Below, piece after piece: positions 14,220-29,007 of a stretch of DNA of 64,000 nucleotides. A program made the position numbers and the translations under genes. The notes below the pieces were generated by a model that did no database searches, was not told the DNA's origin, and saw nothing but the letters and a program-made list of their open reading frames with translations. This DNA comes from Apus apus (lineage: Eukaryota > Chordata > Aves > Apodiformes > Apodidae): NCBI RefSeq assembly GCF_020740795.1, contig NC_067305.1, forward strand, positions 4,154,001 through 4,218,000, given 5' to 3'. Position 1 is the stretch's first letter; each line of letters opens with the position of its first letter.

Positions 14220-14870
14220 GGCGAGTGGGGAGGGGGGAACCCCGGGAATGGGGGGTTGGGGGGGACACTGGGAATGGGGGGCTCGGGGGGACCCCGGGAG
14301 TGAGGCTGGGGGGAAGCCCCGGGAATGGGGCTGGGGGGGACACTGGGAATGGGGGGCTGGGGGGGACCCCGGGAGTGAGGGGCTGGGGGGGACACTGGGA
14401 ATGAGGGGCTGGGGGGGGGGGGGGGGGACCGGGAATGAGGGGCTGGGGGAAGGCACTGGGAATGGGGGGCTGGGGGGTACCCCGGGAATGAGGGGCTGGG
14501 GGATTGGGGAGCCCCGGGAATGAGGGGCTGGGGGGGAGCCCCGGGAGTGAGGGGCTGGGGGGAACCCCGGGAATGAGGGGCTGGGGGGGTCCCCGGGAGT
14601 GAGGGGCTCGGGGGGGGGGGGGTGGAACCGGGAATGAGGGGCTGGGGGAAGGCACTGGGAATGGGGGGGCTGGGGGGTACCCCGGGAATGAGGGGCTGGG
14701 GGGGAGCCCCGGGAGTGAGGGGCTGGGGGGGGACTGGGAGTGAGGGGCTGGGGGGGTCCCCGGGAGTGAGGGGCTCGGGGGGGGGGGGGGAACCGGGAAT
14801 GAGGGGCTGGGGGGGGACACTGGGAATGAGGGGCCGGGGGAACCCCGGGAGTGAGGGGAGGATGGGGGGG
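14220..14870. repeat. G-rich minisatellite upstream of MED26
   Basis: This is a tandem array of a roughly 33-37 bp unit built on GGGAATGAGGGGCTGGGGGG followed by variants of ACCCC, GGAGCCCC or GGGACACT. A higher-order pattern is visible: a block beginning ACCGGGAATGAGGGGCTGGG recurs at about 14428, 14627 and 14792, so several units have been duplicated together with spacings near 200 and 165 bp. Uninterrupted G runs reach 17 (14411-14427). The plus strand is G-rich throughout and rich in potential G-quadruplex motifs. It lies about 400 bp upstream of the MED26 start codon. Confidence 0.9.
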
Positions 14871-15039
14871 CCTGGGGGGAACACCTGCCCTGGGGAGCTC
14901 GGCGGCCCCGCCAAGCGCTGGATCCTTCCCGGGCCTTACTCAACAGAATCGGGCCCAGACGCCTGATGGGACCATGAGGTGCTGGGAGAGGGTTTGTGTG
15001 AATAAATACTGGAAATAAACCGTCGTGTCTCGGGTGTTT

Positions 15040-15185
15040 CCCCATCCCTGGCAGTGTTGAAGGGCAGGTTGGATGGGGCTTGGAGCAGCCTGGGCTGGTG
15101 GGAGGTGTCCCTGCCCATGCAGGGGGGGTGGGACTGGATGGTCTTTGAGGTCCCTTCCAACCCAAACCAGTCTGGGATTCCATGT
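15040..15185 (+). mobile_element. CR1 LINE 3' fragment
   Basis: Sense copy of the main CR1 subfamily of the window: CCCATCCCTGGCAGTGTTGA, GGTTGGATGGGGCTTGGAGC, GGAGGTGTCCCTGCCCATGC, then GGTCCCTTCCAACCCAAACC and a degenerate end. It is 5' truncated to about 145 bp and lies between the MED26 upstream repeat and the 3' end of SMIM7. Confidence 0.88.
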
Positions 15186-16172
15186 CACAGACCTAATGCC
15201 ACTGGAGGTGCCCTGTTCCAGGCTCATAGGAAGGTAATAAGGTCCTTTTATTTGTGACAAGGCCAACATGTTCTGGAAAAATATGACTACAAGTTTTTCC
15301 CAAGCAGCAGAACTCTTATTTCCAGAAGGGGTGAGGCAGCAATTGCAAACTGCCAACCCTACAAAAGCTGAAGAGAGTTCTTCATAAAGCCGTATTTACC
15401 TTCTCATTTCTCTCCTTGATTTGGAAGAAATCACAACCAAAAAGCAAGCCAGGGTTTCAGCAGCTCATAATACAAAAACATGGTACCAGAGCAGCTGTAC
15501 AACAACACAACACAGCAAGAGGCACCCTGCCCCGTGCTGGGTGAGCCACCAACCCAGCTCTGAGACCTGCCAGTGCATTTAAGAGCAGCTTAAAGTTGAC
15601 TAAGGTTTCTAAAGAACCTGCTTAGGAGCCAAATGATAACTTCTGTTCTTTTGAACAACTGAAATCTTGAGGTGACAGCACCCTCTTTAGTCACCAAATC
15701 TATTTAGCAACAAAAGCATTCACGTTCCTTTACCAGCAGAGCTTGATCATCTTTGATTTCTTGAATTCACCTCATTCAAAGTGTTGCTCAGAAAGCAGGA
15801 TGCCAGGGAAATTGCTTTAAGTGCCCAACAGTCTGAATCCAGAGAAAATTCCAGGTACTGGGTAAAACCTGAGCCTGGGAATCCCTGAAATGAGGCCTCT
15901 CTCTCCTCAACAGTCAGACAGCTGCAGAAACTCAAGCAGAGGAAGCTTTGCTAATCATGTACATTTGATTTAAACGATACCCAGCACTGCCTACTCGTAA
16001 ATGATCTTGGTGATGCTGGGGAAAAGAGACAGAAGGTAACAGAAATAAAACCAACACAAGGCAGACACAGTTACAAGACCAGTTACCATTTCCCAAAACA
16101 CACCAGTGCTGATCTCTCCTGCAACACAACGAACACAGCATCAAATACATATTTACCCTTAAATAGAACAAC
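15186..16172. other. Intergenic sequence between MED26 and SMIM7
   Basis: No exon, RNA gene or clear repeat was recognised. MED26 is transcribed leftwards from about 13.8 kb, and SMIM7, also leftwards, ends upstream of this stretch, so this is plain spacer and possible MED26 upstream sequence. Confidence 0.5.
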
Positions 16173-16178
16173 TTTATT
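16173..16178 (-). terminator. SMIM7: Candidate polyadenylation signal, SMIM7
   Basis: AATAAA on the minus strand (plus TTTATT), about 730 bp after the SMIM7 stop codon. Other minus-strand AATAAA hexamers occur at 16305-16310 and 16617-16622, so the true 3' end could be any of the three; sequence alone does not decide. Confidence 0.4.
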
Positions 16179-16906
16179 CAATCAAATCCAAGACGATTCC
16201 AAAACCATTCCTTAGGACTGGCTTGTAGAATTGTTTTTGCTATTTTCCCCTACTCAAAATCCCTTTATGTTGGCTTAGGAGAAAAACAAAAAAAAGTCTG
16301 ACATTTTATTTTAAAAAGCGTTTTGTTGGGAAAACAGTGAGAAGGTGAGAATAGCTTTTTTTTTTTTTTTTTAAACATCCTTTTCTACTTCCCCAACAAA
16401 ACTCAACAGAAGGGTGAGAAGTTACACCAATACTTTGCTCTACTTTATAAAACTGGGAATCAAGTGTGACTTCCAAGTAACCTTGACAGCAAACATGCCA
16501 CGAGCTGGGAGTGACTAAAAATACAGAGTTTTAAGACCAGTTGCCAGTCACACTCCAGTCCTACCCAGCACGCTGGGCACAGCACCCGAGGCCTCACAAA
16601 ACAATTTACAGTTCTTTTTATTTCAGTAAAGGTGAAATATTTTACTCTGAAGATTTCTGGCTCAGGGGCCTAAGGGCTGAATCCCCCCCTGGCTGTGAGG
16701 GAACCAGCAGGAACCAGATTATGACAAAACTGGCTGAAAAGGATGGAAATGTCTTGTCCCCTGAGCACGTCAGGAGCTTGTACTGAAGAACAGGCCACAA
16801 TCCCAGGGCTGTATTTTGGAAGTATGATCATCTTTTGCTTTTTAGAAAAGTTATGCTTCCAGCCAAAAGTCTCTTCTGAGTTAACAGACAAGTTTGTGGG
16901 CAACTT

Positions 16907-18571
<1,665 letters not shown>

Positions 18572-18975
18572 GGCGGCGGCTCCGGCGGCGGAAGCGGAAA
18601 GGGCGGGAGCTGCGGGAGGAGCTGCGGGAGCTGCGGGAGGAGCTGCGGGAGCTGCGCGCACCGGGGCCGCGCCTGCGCTCCCGGGGGCGGCACCGGAGCG
18701 GGGGGCTCGGCGGCCGGATCCCGGCACCGGAGCGGGGGGTTCGGCGGCCCGATCCCGGCACCGGAGCGGAGGCCGGGAAAGAAACCGCCCCGCGGGTCTG
18801 GGCTGCGCCGGTCCCTCCTCCTACCGCCGCCGCAGCCCCGTTAGAGGCGAGGCCGCGGCCCGGGACGTCCCTCCGGAGGCGGGTCCGGGGGCGGGCGGCG
18901 GGGGGAGGGCAGGAGGGAGGGAGGAAGGAGGGAGGAAGGAAGGAGGGCGGGCGGCGCTGCCGCTGCCGCGGCGCC

Positions 18976-21900
18976 ATGGAGCTGGCGGGGGCCCTGCAGC
19001 TTGGGGAGCTGGCGGCCGCCTTCGCCGCCCTGCCCGTCTTCCCGCTCTTCGACACGGCCTATTTCATCGTCTCCGTCCTCTACCTCAAGTACGAGCCGGG
19101 TGAGTCTGGCCCCGCGCCCTCGGCCGCCCGGCCCGAGGGGGCCGCGGTGGCTCCGTCCGGCAGGGCCGGGGCGGGAACCGCGCGCCGGGGGCGGTGAGTG
19201 ACACGGGGCCCGGGGGGAAGAGCAGCAGCGCTGCTGTCATGTTTTCTCAGCTATAAACGTGACATTTTTGGCGCACGAAGAGGCCATCCTGCCCGCGGTG
19301 CTGCCCGGGCGGGGGATGCGGGGCCCGAGCCCCGCCGCGCTGCTGCGGCGGCTCCGACACGTGCCCAAAGGGAAAGCAGGAAAGACAAGAACTAGTCACT
19401 CTGCCATTGGAAACAAACCTTGCATTTTATTTAAGATTGGATTCCAATCACACTGAAGTATTTAAGTTCAGTCACTTCTTTGCTGCTATCCCAGGAGTTC
19501 GTGTTACTCACTTGGCTTTTCTATTCCCGCGGCAACACTCACCTCCTGTTTCTGTACCAAACGGCTGCGAGTCAAACCTTGCTTCTTCTCCACCTTCCAG
19601 ACCATGCTGTAATCTGTTCTCAGGCACCCGAACTGACCTTGCTTTGTTGTCCTGGGCTTATCTTGCAAAGATCGATAGATCTGCATCTTAGCTTTCGCTT
19701 TCTGTGCTGTTGCAGGCTGACTGTGCCTTGGGCTCCTCTCAAAGCTGTCTTCACTGTGCATTTTTTATGCTGTCTGCACTTTTTTTGCTCTGTTTTGAAC
19801 GGTTTTAGTGTAACGGCCTGATGACTGAGGAGAAAAAAAACCCCACACTTTGGTCTGGTTTTGAAATCCTCCAGGTGTGAGATCTCTGTGCTGTACAACC
19901 TACATACTGTTCTAATTAAACTCCCTATAAACAGAAGTGCTGACATTTCCAGGCCTGACCACTTACAGCTGTCTTCCAGCATTAAGACCTGAACAGAACA
20001 GTTAACAGGCAACCCTTATGAAAAGAGCTTTTTAAAAATATTTAAGCCCAGTCACCCACTTGGTCTGGGTGAGGCCGGGGTGTATGTTTCTCTAGATTCC
20101 TACATTGCTTCATCCCACAACTCCTAGCCTGAAGATCAGTGTCAGGACAGTAATGTCCTGTTTCCTCCTTGGAGACAGCATGGCTTCGTGGAGCCAAAGA
20201 AAAACAAGTGTTACTAAATTTAATCCTCAAGCTAAACTTCAGACTCCTATAGAACCAGCTCGGTATCACGGCTGTTGCAGCTGTCTTGCTTCCACTGTGT
20301 TTTCAGCTGGTTCAAATGTCTCTGAGGATAGAAGACTATGAGCAGTCGTGGTTTTAGCACATGCTGATTCACATCACACTTACTGCTGTTCAAGGTTGGC
20401 CACTCTTGGAAATGCTGACATTATATGTTAGCATTCTCTTTTTTGACTCCCCATTACTTGCTGACTGAACTGGGTTTGGCCTCTGAAACGCTGCACAAAA
20501 GACTCTGGAGCAGTTGAAGGTGATGGAACAATCTTACAGAATTGATGTTCTAGGGAGGGTTCCTTGAAGAAGTGCAGAGATGGATGAAAATTGCTAGAGG
20601 AATAAATAAAAGGCAATATGAGGCTGTGGGAGGAGACCATAATGTATGACCAAACGCTTTTCATATCTAGTTGTATTTTAAAAAGGCATTTCCAAACTAA
20701 TACAGGAGCAGGGAAGAATCCTCAAATCCTCCTCTTTCAAATAAAGATTAAGCATTACTGTTCTATTTTTACAGGTTATCTTATGAATGAAAGAGCTGAA
20801 CAGATTGTTCTTGAATTCTAGAGGGCACCTAGGTTGAAGCAATGGGATGAATGGTACTAGTATGCATTTTATTTTTAGACTGAAAAGACATTGATTTCAA
20901 GGGAAAAAAATGTTCTTTGTGGTTGCAGTAAGTAGCAGCAAATACAGGATATAAACTCTTAGCCAATTAATAAACTTCTAATGACTCAGTTAATCTGAAA
21001 CCTTCCGGGGGGCACATACTGTTTCTTGGCAGTAGCTGGTACTTGTTCATGGTTTGTGTTTTGTTTTACAAGCACGTTTCTTTAACTTACTTTATTGAAG
21101 AACATGCACCACAAGCCCCTTTCTCTTAGGGGGTCTTGAAGTTTCTGCTTATTTCCCTTGTCTTATCTAGAATTTGCTTCACAGGAGCCGTGGAGATGTC
21201 TCGGAAGAGCCCTTTTGCCTCCTGGCTTTGTGCCATGCTCCACTGCTTTGGAAGTTACATACTTGCTGATCTGTTACTTGGAGAATCACCTATTGATTAC
21301 TTCAGTAACAACTCCAGTGTCATCCTGGCCACAGCAGTCTGGTGAGTCTGGTCCTTCACCCCAGTTAGGAAGCAGAAGGGAGGTGTTGGTGTGACACACG
21401 CGTCTTGTCTTGCTTGGATTAACTGGGGGAGGAAGAGGTGGGGTGAGCGAGTCTTTGAGTCTTTTGTGTTCCCAATTCCCAGTTTCCTAGAGCAGTTTGT
21501 CTGGTGTTTTGATTATAAAGGTTGGGTCCAGTCCAATGGTTGGCATTTCTATTCATAGCTGCCACAGCTGGACTGTGGCCAACCCGCAGGAGCAGCTTGC
21601 CCTGCCCTGCCACCACACACAGCAGGGGAGGGGCTCACACCAGAGATTTGGGAGCATTTTATTCCTCATGTTGGTGAAATGTGCACAAATAAACCTCAGT
21701 TACTCCTAGTTTAATTTCCTCAGGTTGTAGGTGCTTTTGCATGACAGAACCAGCATCTCTGTCTCCCAGCTGTAGCTCGGGCTAACACCACCATACTCCT
21801 CAGTACATCCTGGATCAGGCCAAACAAATGGGTCCCTAAACTCTTCGTGGTTTTATTCCAGGTATTTGATATTCTTCTGTCCCATGAACCTCTTCTACAA

Positions 21901-23491
21901 GTGTGTTAGCTTTCTGCCCATGAAGCTCATCTTTGTGGCCATGAAGGAGGTGGTCAGAGTTCGCAAAATCGCCGCTGGGGTCCACCATGCTCACCACCAC
22001 TACCACCACGGGTGGTTCATCATGATGGCTACTGGATGGGTCAAAGGTGAAGCAAGAGCTACTCTTCATGCAGGAGGGAGGCACCCAGCCCTGTGGGGAG
22101 GGATGGGAGAAGCTGGGAGTGCAGCTTGAGGTGACCACAGGCTGGTTGGTGGCTGTGGTCAGCTGGCTTCCATCTGTCAAGCTCCCTAGAACACAGGTAT
22201 TTATCAGTCCTGGCAGAATGGCTGTCAGCTGAGTCATTATCTAACTTCAGTGGAGGCTTGAAGAACTGGAATCACTATCAAATATGGGGGCAGAACTGAG
22301 GAATTCTTTCTTTCTCATGTGTTCTACTGTCTCTGCCTTCACCTGTATCTTTTCAGTGGGTTCTAGCAGTGTTGAAACAGCCCAGTCGATTTCCCTTTAA
22401 GCTTTTGTTTGGAGCAAACATCTGAGCATCAGTAAATGGAACAGAGGCAAATGCCCTTTCCCTGCATCAGGAAACACTTTCTAGAAAGTCAGAAAAGCAT
22501 TTGCCCTGCTCTGCTGTTTCAGGCTAACTTCTTTTAAATTTGAGAAGAATTGTTAGGAACTTTTTGTTTCCCCTCAGGTTATCCTTATTCCTTGGGAATC
22601 TAGAAAAGACAGCAGAGCTCTCTGGTGTGGCAGTTCTAGCTGACCAGTGTCACTGTTTCACAGGTTCTGGTGTTGCCTTGATGTCCAACTTTGAGCAGCT
22701 GCTGCGTGGGGTCTGGAAGCCAGAAAAGAACGAAATTCTTCATATGTCCTTGTAAGTAGGAAGCCTGTAAATTCTGTCAGACCAAAACTGGAATGTAAAG
22801 AACCATTCAGGACTGGATGCAAAGGGCACAAACCTCTTAGAAAACTTCTTTATTTCTCTTCTAGCCCTACAAAGGCCAGTTTGTATGGCACAATCCTCTT
22901 CACTCTGCAACAAACCCACTGGCTCCCTATCTCTGAAGCCAACCTCATTTTCTTTTTCACCATGTTCATGATAGTTTGCAAGGTAAGTTTACAGCAGGTT
23001 TGCTGCTAACCATTCTACTGAACCAGAGCAAGGGAACAGACCTAAACTGGGGGTGTTCACCTTCCTGAGCCACCAATGAAGGCACTGGCTGGACATACTA
23101 GGGAATTAAAGTCTAAATTCTCCATCCCACAGGCAGGATGGTAGGAGATCCATGAGTCATGTAGCAATAGAGACTTTTTACCTGGGATAAGAGGAATGCT
23201 CCTTACCAGTTAGTATTTCACAGCTGGTGGATGTGATCTCTAACTGTCAGTATTCACTTTGTGTGGCAGGTTTTCATGACAGCAACTCACTCTCATGCCT
23301 CACCTTTCACTCCACTGGAAAACCTCATCTGCCCAGTTTTCTTTGGCTCCGTTTCCAGTGGACACACAAGTCACCATCACGATCAGCACGGGGCCTCCCA
23401 TGAGGTTTCCCATCCCCCGCCTCCTCCTGCCAAGTCAAAAGAGGAGCTGAATGAAGGCTCAAGGAAAAGGAAAGCAAAAAAAGCTGAATAA
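18976..23491 (+). CDS. TMEM38A: TMEM38A, trimeric intracellular cation channel type A (six coding exons, complete)
   Basis: TRIC-A is a homotrimeric K+ channel of the sarcoplasmic/endoplasmic reticulum that supplies counter-ion current during Ca2+ release, mainly in excitable cells. Coding exons are 18976-19099, 21185-21341, 21862-22046, 22664-22751, 22865-22982 and 23270-23491. All introns are GT-AG and the phases join into a 297-residue frame (human about 299). Hydrophobic membrane segments alternate with conserved blocks: [14 protein letters not shown] (about 29-42), [21 protein letters not shown], and KEVVRVRK (residues 122-129), the basic motif linked to lipid and gating interactions in the family. 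A His-rich [11 protein letters not shown] stretch, [18 protein letters not shown] and a lysine-rich C-terminus ([19 protein letters not shown]) follow. The start is chosen by match to the human N-terminus and position in the CpG island. No defect is seen. Confidence 0.96.
19100..21184 (+). other. TMEM38A: TMEM38A intron 1
   Basis: The first part is still CpG island; the rest is ordinary intronic sequence. No repeat family or additional exon was recognised. It is the largest TMEM38A intron (about 2.1 kb). Confidence 0.8.
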
Positions 23492-25300
23492 AAAAGCAAC
23501 CACACAGCAAATAGGCCAAGAAAATTCTTCCAGAGCAGTCTCAAAGCCACCTGTGACCTCCTTGACCCTCCAGTCCTTCTCTCAGGCTCCAGAGGAGAAG
23601 CCAAGACGCTGCCAGGCGGGTCCCTGAATTTCACTTGTGCTCTCTGTGCTGCTGCTTGCTTTTTGGTCTCTGTCTCTTCTGATCATATTTTCAGGGATTT
23701 GTAGGTTTGTGCCAGGATGACAAGTGGGTGCCAGTTCCCAAGCTGTCAGCAATTACGAAGCAGCATTTTCAATTGGTGTAAAATCTTTCACTGTGTTTAT
23801 GAATGGAGGTCATGGCTTGTGCTCCTGCAGCTCCTAAGCTCCTTTGAGTTTTCATTGCCCTTTTTGACGTCTGCCTAAACAGCAAACTGTTTAGACACAA
23901 TCAATGTGGAAATTGGATTCCAGACTCAAGGAATTAAATGGTCTCATATGAGCCTGATCTAATTTCCCCTAGCTCTCACATCTGCCATATCTCCAATTAT
24001 TGTGACATTTTATATGCAATCAGGACATAGACTCTGTTGTCCTGGCCAAACTCCATTCTTCTCACCTGACTTCCCTCTGATTCTTAATGGATAGGACATT
24101 GTCACTTAATTAAGCTTGTGTTTGCAAGAGCTTTGAAGCTGTGAAGTGCTCTGAGTGCAATGTACTGGTACTGTTTTTATTTTGAACTGTTATGTTGCAC
24201 GTTGTTTAATAATGTGTCCCACCTCAAACCTGATCCTGTTTAACTAGGAAAGAAGCATGGTTCTGGTTTGTGGGGTACAAGAAGGGTGTGTGAGTGTAAA
24301 TAAGTATTTATTACTATTTATTTATAATTGCCAGGGCACCTAATTAATGGACCTGAAACTGGCTTTTTAAAAACTCTGCATCTTTGTGGAGAGAAATGGA
24401 TGCTGCTAAGTCTAGTCCTAAGCCCACAGCTCCATGCTGGCTGGTGCTGGGAGCAGTGGTTTTGGAGTGCTGAAGGACAGCCTGAACACTCCCTGGATGC
24501 AGGAAGGAAGTTTCCTTAATCCAGATCTAAAGGCTGAAGAAGCAGGTTTCACACCAGCTGATTAAAGCTACTTCAAAGGACTGACAAAAGCACCCCAGCT
24601 GAAGAGGTGGTTCTCCCTTGTAGGTCCCTTTCAGCCCAACTACTGTTCTGTGAAAGCAGCTTGTGCCAACAAGTCAAGAATATGAAATACCTTGCATGGC
24701 TCAGGGAGGAGTATCAGCTCCTTCATGTTCTGCTTGGTGAATACTGCCTTTTAGACTACTTTGAAGCTGTTCTTATAACTGATTTTGTTCTATAAAATGT
24801 CACCTGAAAGGCCAGAACTCATTCTGAGGGTTTTTTTAATCACCAAGGGCTGGGGTCACTGTGGTGAAAAGGGCACATGTGGCACTGGGCTTCCAGTCAG
24901 GCACCACGTTGCCCTCCCCAGCAGTGAGTTTGCTGCTGTCATCTTGCGACTCCTGTAGAAATAGGAAGACTGAAAAAAAAGCATTTTTATTTTTTTGTGT
25001 GTCCCTGTTCAGAATTGAAACTGATGGTTAATTAAAAAAATAAATCTTGTCTACAAGCAGGTGAAAGCCATTACAAAAGGTCAAATGATTTGTGGTTTTG
25101 ACAGTGCCTTAATTTTGTGAGTTTCCCTTCCCCTTCAGTAGAAAACAGGAATTCTACCTGACAATTTCACTGGCTGGTTTTGCAGATCCTGGTCTACTGA
25201 AACCTGATGTATCACTAGCATGCACAAGACTAAATGTTTTCTGAGGTGTCTAATTCAAGAGTAATTTTGTTTTATAAAAACCATCGACAAATAAAAATGG
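23492..25300 (+). other. TMEM38A: Probable TMEM38A 3'UTR and downstream flank
   Basis: Following the stop codon there is non-coding sequence with several candidate AATAAA signals: one overlapping the stop itself (23487-23492), one near 25038 and one near 25288. Which is used cannot be read from sequence. AT-rich tracts resembling UTR occur at about 24290-24330. No other gene is seen. Confidence 0.45.
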
Positions 25301-28300
25301 TGAAGTGACTCTGATTGTCCACTGGCACCTGAGGAAACACCTGTGTTTCTTTTATTCTCAGCAGTCTCTGAAGCCACGCACACCCTGAGCTACTTAAAGT
25401 CATCTTGCCCTTATGACAAAATGATTCTAACTGAAGAGAGATCAAACTCTGACATGTCCTGCAGGGATCCCAGAGCATGTTATAAATGGAAATAACATGG
25501 TAAAAGATCCTTTGCTTTGGTTGTATTTATAATGTTGTTACCCAAACAGACTTTTGAGATTTCAGGGAAGTAAATCTGTAAACCAACTTCCTTTGGTGTT
25601 TATACCAGTTGACTCTGTCTTTCCTTTTGTCACTATAAGAGAAAGGAAGAGATTCACCTGGGACAGGTAAATACACACATCACCACACACACAGTTCTAG
25701 CATATTTATAAGAAGTTTCAGTATTTCTATTTAAAACTGAAAAAACCTAAAAAGCTTTGCAGGAGTGTGACTATTTACTTAGCAGGGTACCATGAGCTGC
25801 TGCTTTCTGAGGGCCAGAGCCCTTGCTCTTTGGGATTCAGTCAAATCACAGCTGCTGAGCAGAGAGCAGAAGTTTGGTTCTACAGGGCTGCTTCTACACT
25901 TCTGGGAAGTCTAATTCACCCATACATATATATATAAAAATGTATATACTTCTTCCTTAACACTCTGCTCCAACCAGAATGAAAACATCTGCTGGGCCTT
26001 TCCTAGAGGAATGGAGCAACTTGATTCCATGGCACAGAGATGGGAGTGATGTGGAAAATGTGACACAGTCCATCTACCTGGCTCACAAAATGAAGACCTG
26101 CAAAGGGCTGTTTATTTTCCATGGGTTTCAATTGTCTCTTTCCAGACCTAACTCTTTCAAAATGTTTATTAGTGCTCCTTAATTTATCAGAGCAATCAAG
26201 AATACAAGTTGCACTGGAGTGCAAGAAACAAGAACAATATACAAGAGCAGGCTGATGAAAGGAGGTATTTCAAGTGCTTTGACAAACTCCCTGATGCCTC
26301 AGGAGTCCCAGGCTGTGCAGAATGTTCCCAGCTCCAAACCCTGCTGCAGCCCAGGGCAGGGGAGGAACATGCCAGGGCTTAGACTTCCATGGGACAGACG
26401 TCATTGCCTCCAAAGATGTTCTGATCTGATAACTCCTGATACTAACTCCAGTGAGATGTACCTAAATTTAGCCATAGGTTTAATCCTCAAAGAGGCCCTT
26501 GTTGCCTGATGGAAAAAGCAAAGTGCTTCAGTTGCTGCTCTCAGCATTTCTTGCTGATTGACAGGTTTCCCTTCTCTGTTACACAGAGCCAGCCAAACCC
26601 ACTGTCTGCAGCTTTCCCATCATTGCAGATCAGCTTCACAGATAGGGAAAGCTCTACAGCCCTTACTGAGTAGTAAAAAAACCACCCCGATCCATAGGAT
26701 AATTTTACATAAAACAGTAAAAAATCTTCACAGCAAATTAACTGAAGTAAAAAAAATGAGAGGCCAAAGGAAAAGAATTTCTATACTGAAGAGCTCATGT
26801 GAGAAAGGGCAAAGCCAGTACAATAAAGTGCCAAGACAGAGCAACCAGTGTTCTTGTTTTCCCCTTTTCCTTTTATTATTAATGACAGTTTGTACATTTT
26901 TCCACATTTTGTCCAAAGAGCAACCCAATTATATCGTCCAGCTAAGCAGAAAGACCCAGAAGATAAAGGTGGTTGTTACCTTGGCCATCTCCAGAGCAAT
27001 ACAGAAGTTGTCCCTTTTAACTCTTGCCAGGTGATCAGCTGCCAAATACCTGCTTCTTCCTGCAGCCTGTTTCATGGCTGGTGCTTCAAAGATGTGAAGC
27101 ACTAGATCAGTGCTGACAGTGTCAGTCATGTCTCCTTTCAAGATATTTTAGTTCTTTGCCAAGATAATGAAAAATCAGAACATACATCTGCAAAAGATTT
27201 TCTAGAAAGCTCACAAAGATAGTTTGGGTTTTGCAGGAGCTTCTTCCAGCTCTACTAGGAAGGCAGGACACTGAGAAGGCAAATTAGTAGCAATGGAGAA
27301 AATCCACTGTTGATACCAAAGCTGAGACAGTCTGCACAGAGGGCTGGTATTTGCCTCTTTAGGATGCTCCTGCTGCTCTTGCTGTTGGCCTCAAGGAGAT
27401 CTGGTTTGTCCTGAGTGCTCATCTACAGTAAGGAAACGCCAATTAAAGGGGCTTGGATTTCATCAGACACCAACAGTGTGGTTCCTGCGTGATAAACACC
27501 CACAAAATTCCCTCCCAGCTAAGAATTTAATCCTGCACTCATGTGGTGTGTGAAGGCAGCAGTCTGTGAGCAAGCTGTGGGGGCTGATGGCTCATGGAAC
27601 AGGCTCCCTGTCACACCACAGCCCACGTTGCTGCCACTCTGACTCACAGTTGCTACTCACTTCACCTCTGTGATCACATTCCTGACAAAAAGTTGTTGAT
27701 AGTGCTAAGATCAACGTTCACTAGTATCTTCTGAGTCTGGTCCTTCTTGTGCATTTCCATCTTTCACAGACCATCCCTAGAAAAAGCACCATTTATAATA
27801 CTTCTCTCATGACCCTTATATGTTTCCTTTACATTCCAAAAGAGAATTTGGGAAGGAATGGCATTTTTTTAAGAAGATCAGTGTGAGACAGTGATTCCAT
27901 CTTAGCTTTAGGGCACAGGCAGGCTATAGACCTGGAATGTAGGGAAACAGGTCTGATATGTTTAGAGGCTTGAACGTTTTTATAGCCTGAAGAAATCCAG
28001 AATGGCCCTGGAAAAGATTTGGTTGGTTGATTTGGTTTGGTTTTTGATCTGCAAATTACAGAAAGCTCACCAGAAACCCTAACACATATGCTGCATTCCC
28101 ACAGGAAGCAAGCTGCTGCTTTCCCAGCCCCAGCCCCTGATGCCTCTCAATTCAGCTGGCAGATCCTGACTTTCCAAAAAAAGATCTGCTAGGTGGGGAC
28201 TTCTGGTCCCACTGCAACCAACAGCTTGAATCAGCAAGTGAGCCCATTTTTTTTGATTTGTTAGTGACAAGAATCAGTGTAATCAGTAATAATTCCAGGC

Positions 28301-29007
28301 AGAGGCAGGGTGAGATGCATACAGCACATCACAGACTGCAGAGCCTTGAGGAACAGCCTAAAAGTCCATGACTTGGGAGTCCTAATGTTGTCTCACATTA
28401 GATTTTGACAAATGTAGGTTAAACCCTAATGTTTGCTCTCTGTGATGTTTATCTCTGAAGTTAAGACACTTAATTTCTCTGCCTTTTTGATTTATTATTA
28501 GGATGTCAGTTAATCTCTTTTTATTCGGTATCCTGGTTTGAGCCAGGATAGAACCAATTTTCTTGCTCAAACTGTGACATTTGGCTGGATGACTGTGAAG
28601 ATTAATCAAGTATTATCTGCAATAAATACAGATTACTATTTTTTTTTTAATTATTCCTCTGTATGTCAGAGAGGAAAAGAGGGAGTACAGACAAGGATAG
28701 ACACCAGCCTATTCAATCTCAATGTTACGAGATAAACAGAACAACAGCAGCCGCTGCTCTGGTAGATACTGGTTTTCTCTGTCAAGCTTAGTTCAGTTTC
28801 CTGGAAAAGGCAAAAAGCCAGAGAAATAACAGATTATGGTCTTCTGTGAGAAAGTGGGGAAGCAGAAAGTGGTCCTGAGTGAGTGAATCTGCTGGTAGAG
28901 CACCATCTATTTCCACAGAGCATGGGGAAAGCAGCATTTCTTTTGGGAAAAGCTACAGAACAAACAGAACTGCATACCAAATTGAACTGAAATAGCAACG
29001 TGCTGTG
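25301..29007. other. Intergenic stretch where NWD1 would be expected
   Basis: In mammals the multi-exon gene NWD1 sits between TMEM38A and SIN3B. In this part I see no splice-flanked coding exon and no WD40 or NACHT signature. Open frames are short and unsupported. A short TATA-type simple repeat is near 25920-25950, and a weak LTR-like fragment is listed at about 28528. Confidence 0.55.
28528..28605 (+). mobile_element. Possible fossil LTR fragment (avian ERV type)
   Basis: The stretch beginning TCCTGGTTTGAGCCAGGATAG and followed by an AATTTTCTTG block resembles the start of widespread avian endogenous retrovirus LTRs (the CTGGTTT-GGCTGGGATAG-AGTTAATTTTCTT type), recalled from memory. Only about 80 bp can be matched, it is clearly degraded, and no internal viral sequence or partner LTR was seen. 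An old solo-LTR remnant is the likeliest reading; chance similarity is possible. Confidence 0.35.

Noticed and set aside
12909-15183. Very long open frames (about 240-515 codons) on both strands around the MED26 start
   Set aside because: They are Pro/Gly/Arg/Ala-rich products of the CpG island and the G-rich tandem array, overlap in most frames, and match no family; only the 25-codon MED26 exon has splice and homology support.
24605-24660. Possible very old CR1 tail (TAGGTCCCTTTCAGCCCAAC)
   Set aside because: Only about 30 bp resembles the CR1 end and the rest does not align; too weak to list.
26558-27034. 158-codon plus-strand frame between TMEM38A and SIN3B
   Set aside because: No domain resemblance, no splice context, and low-quality composition; probably chance.
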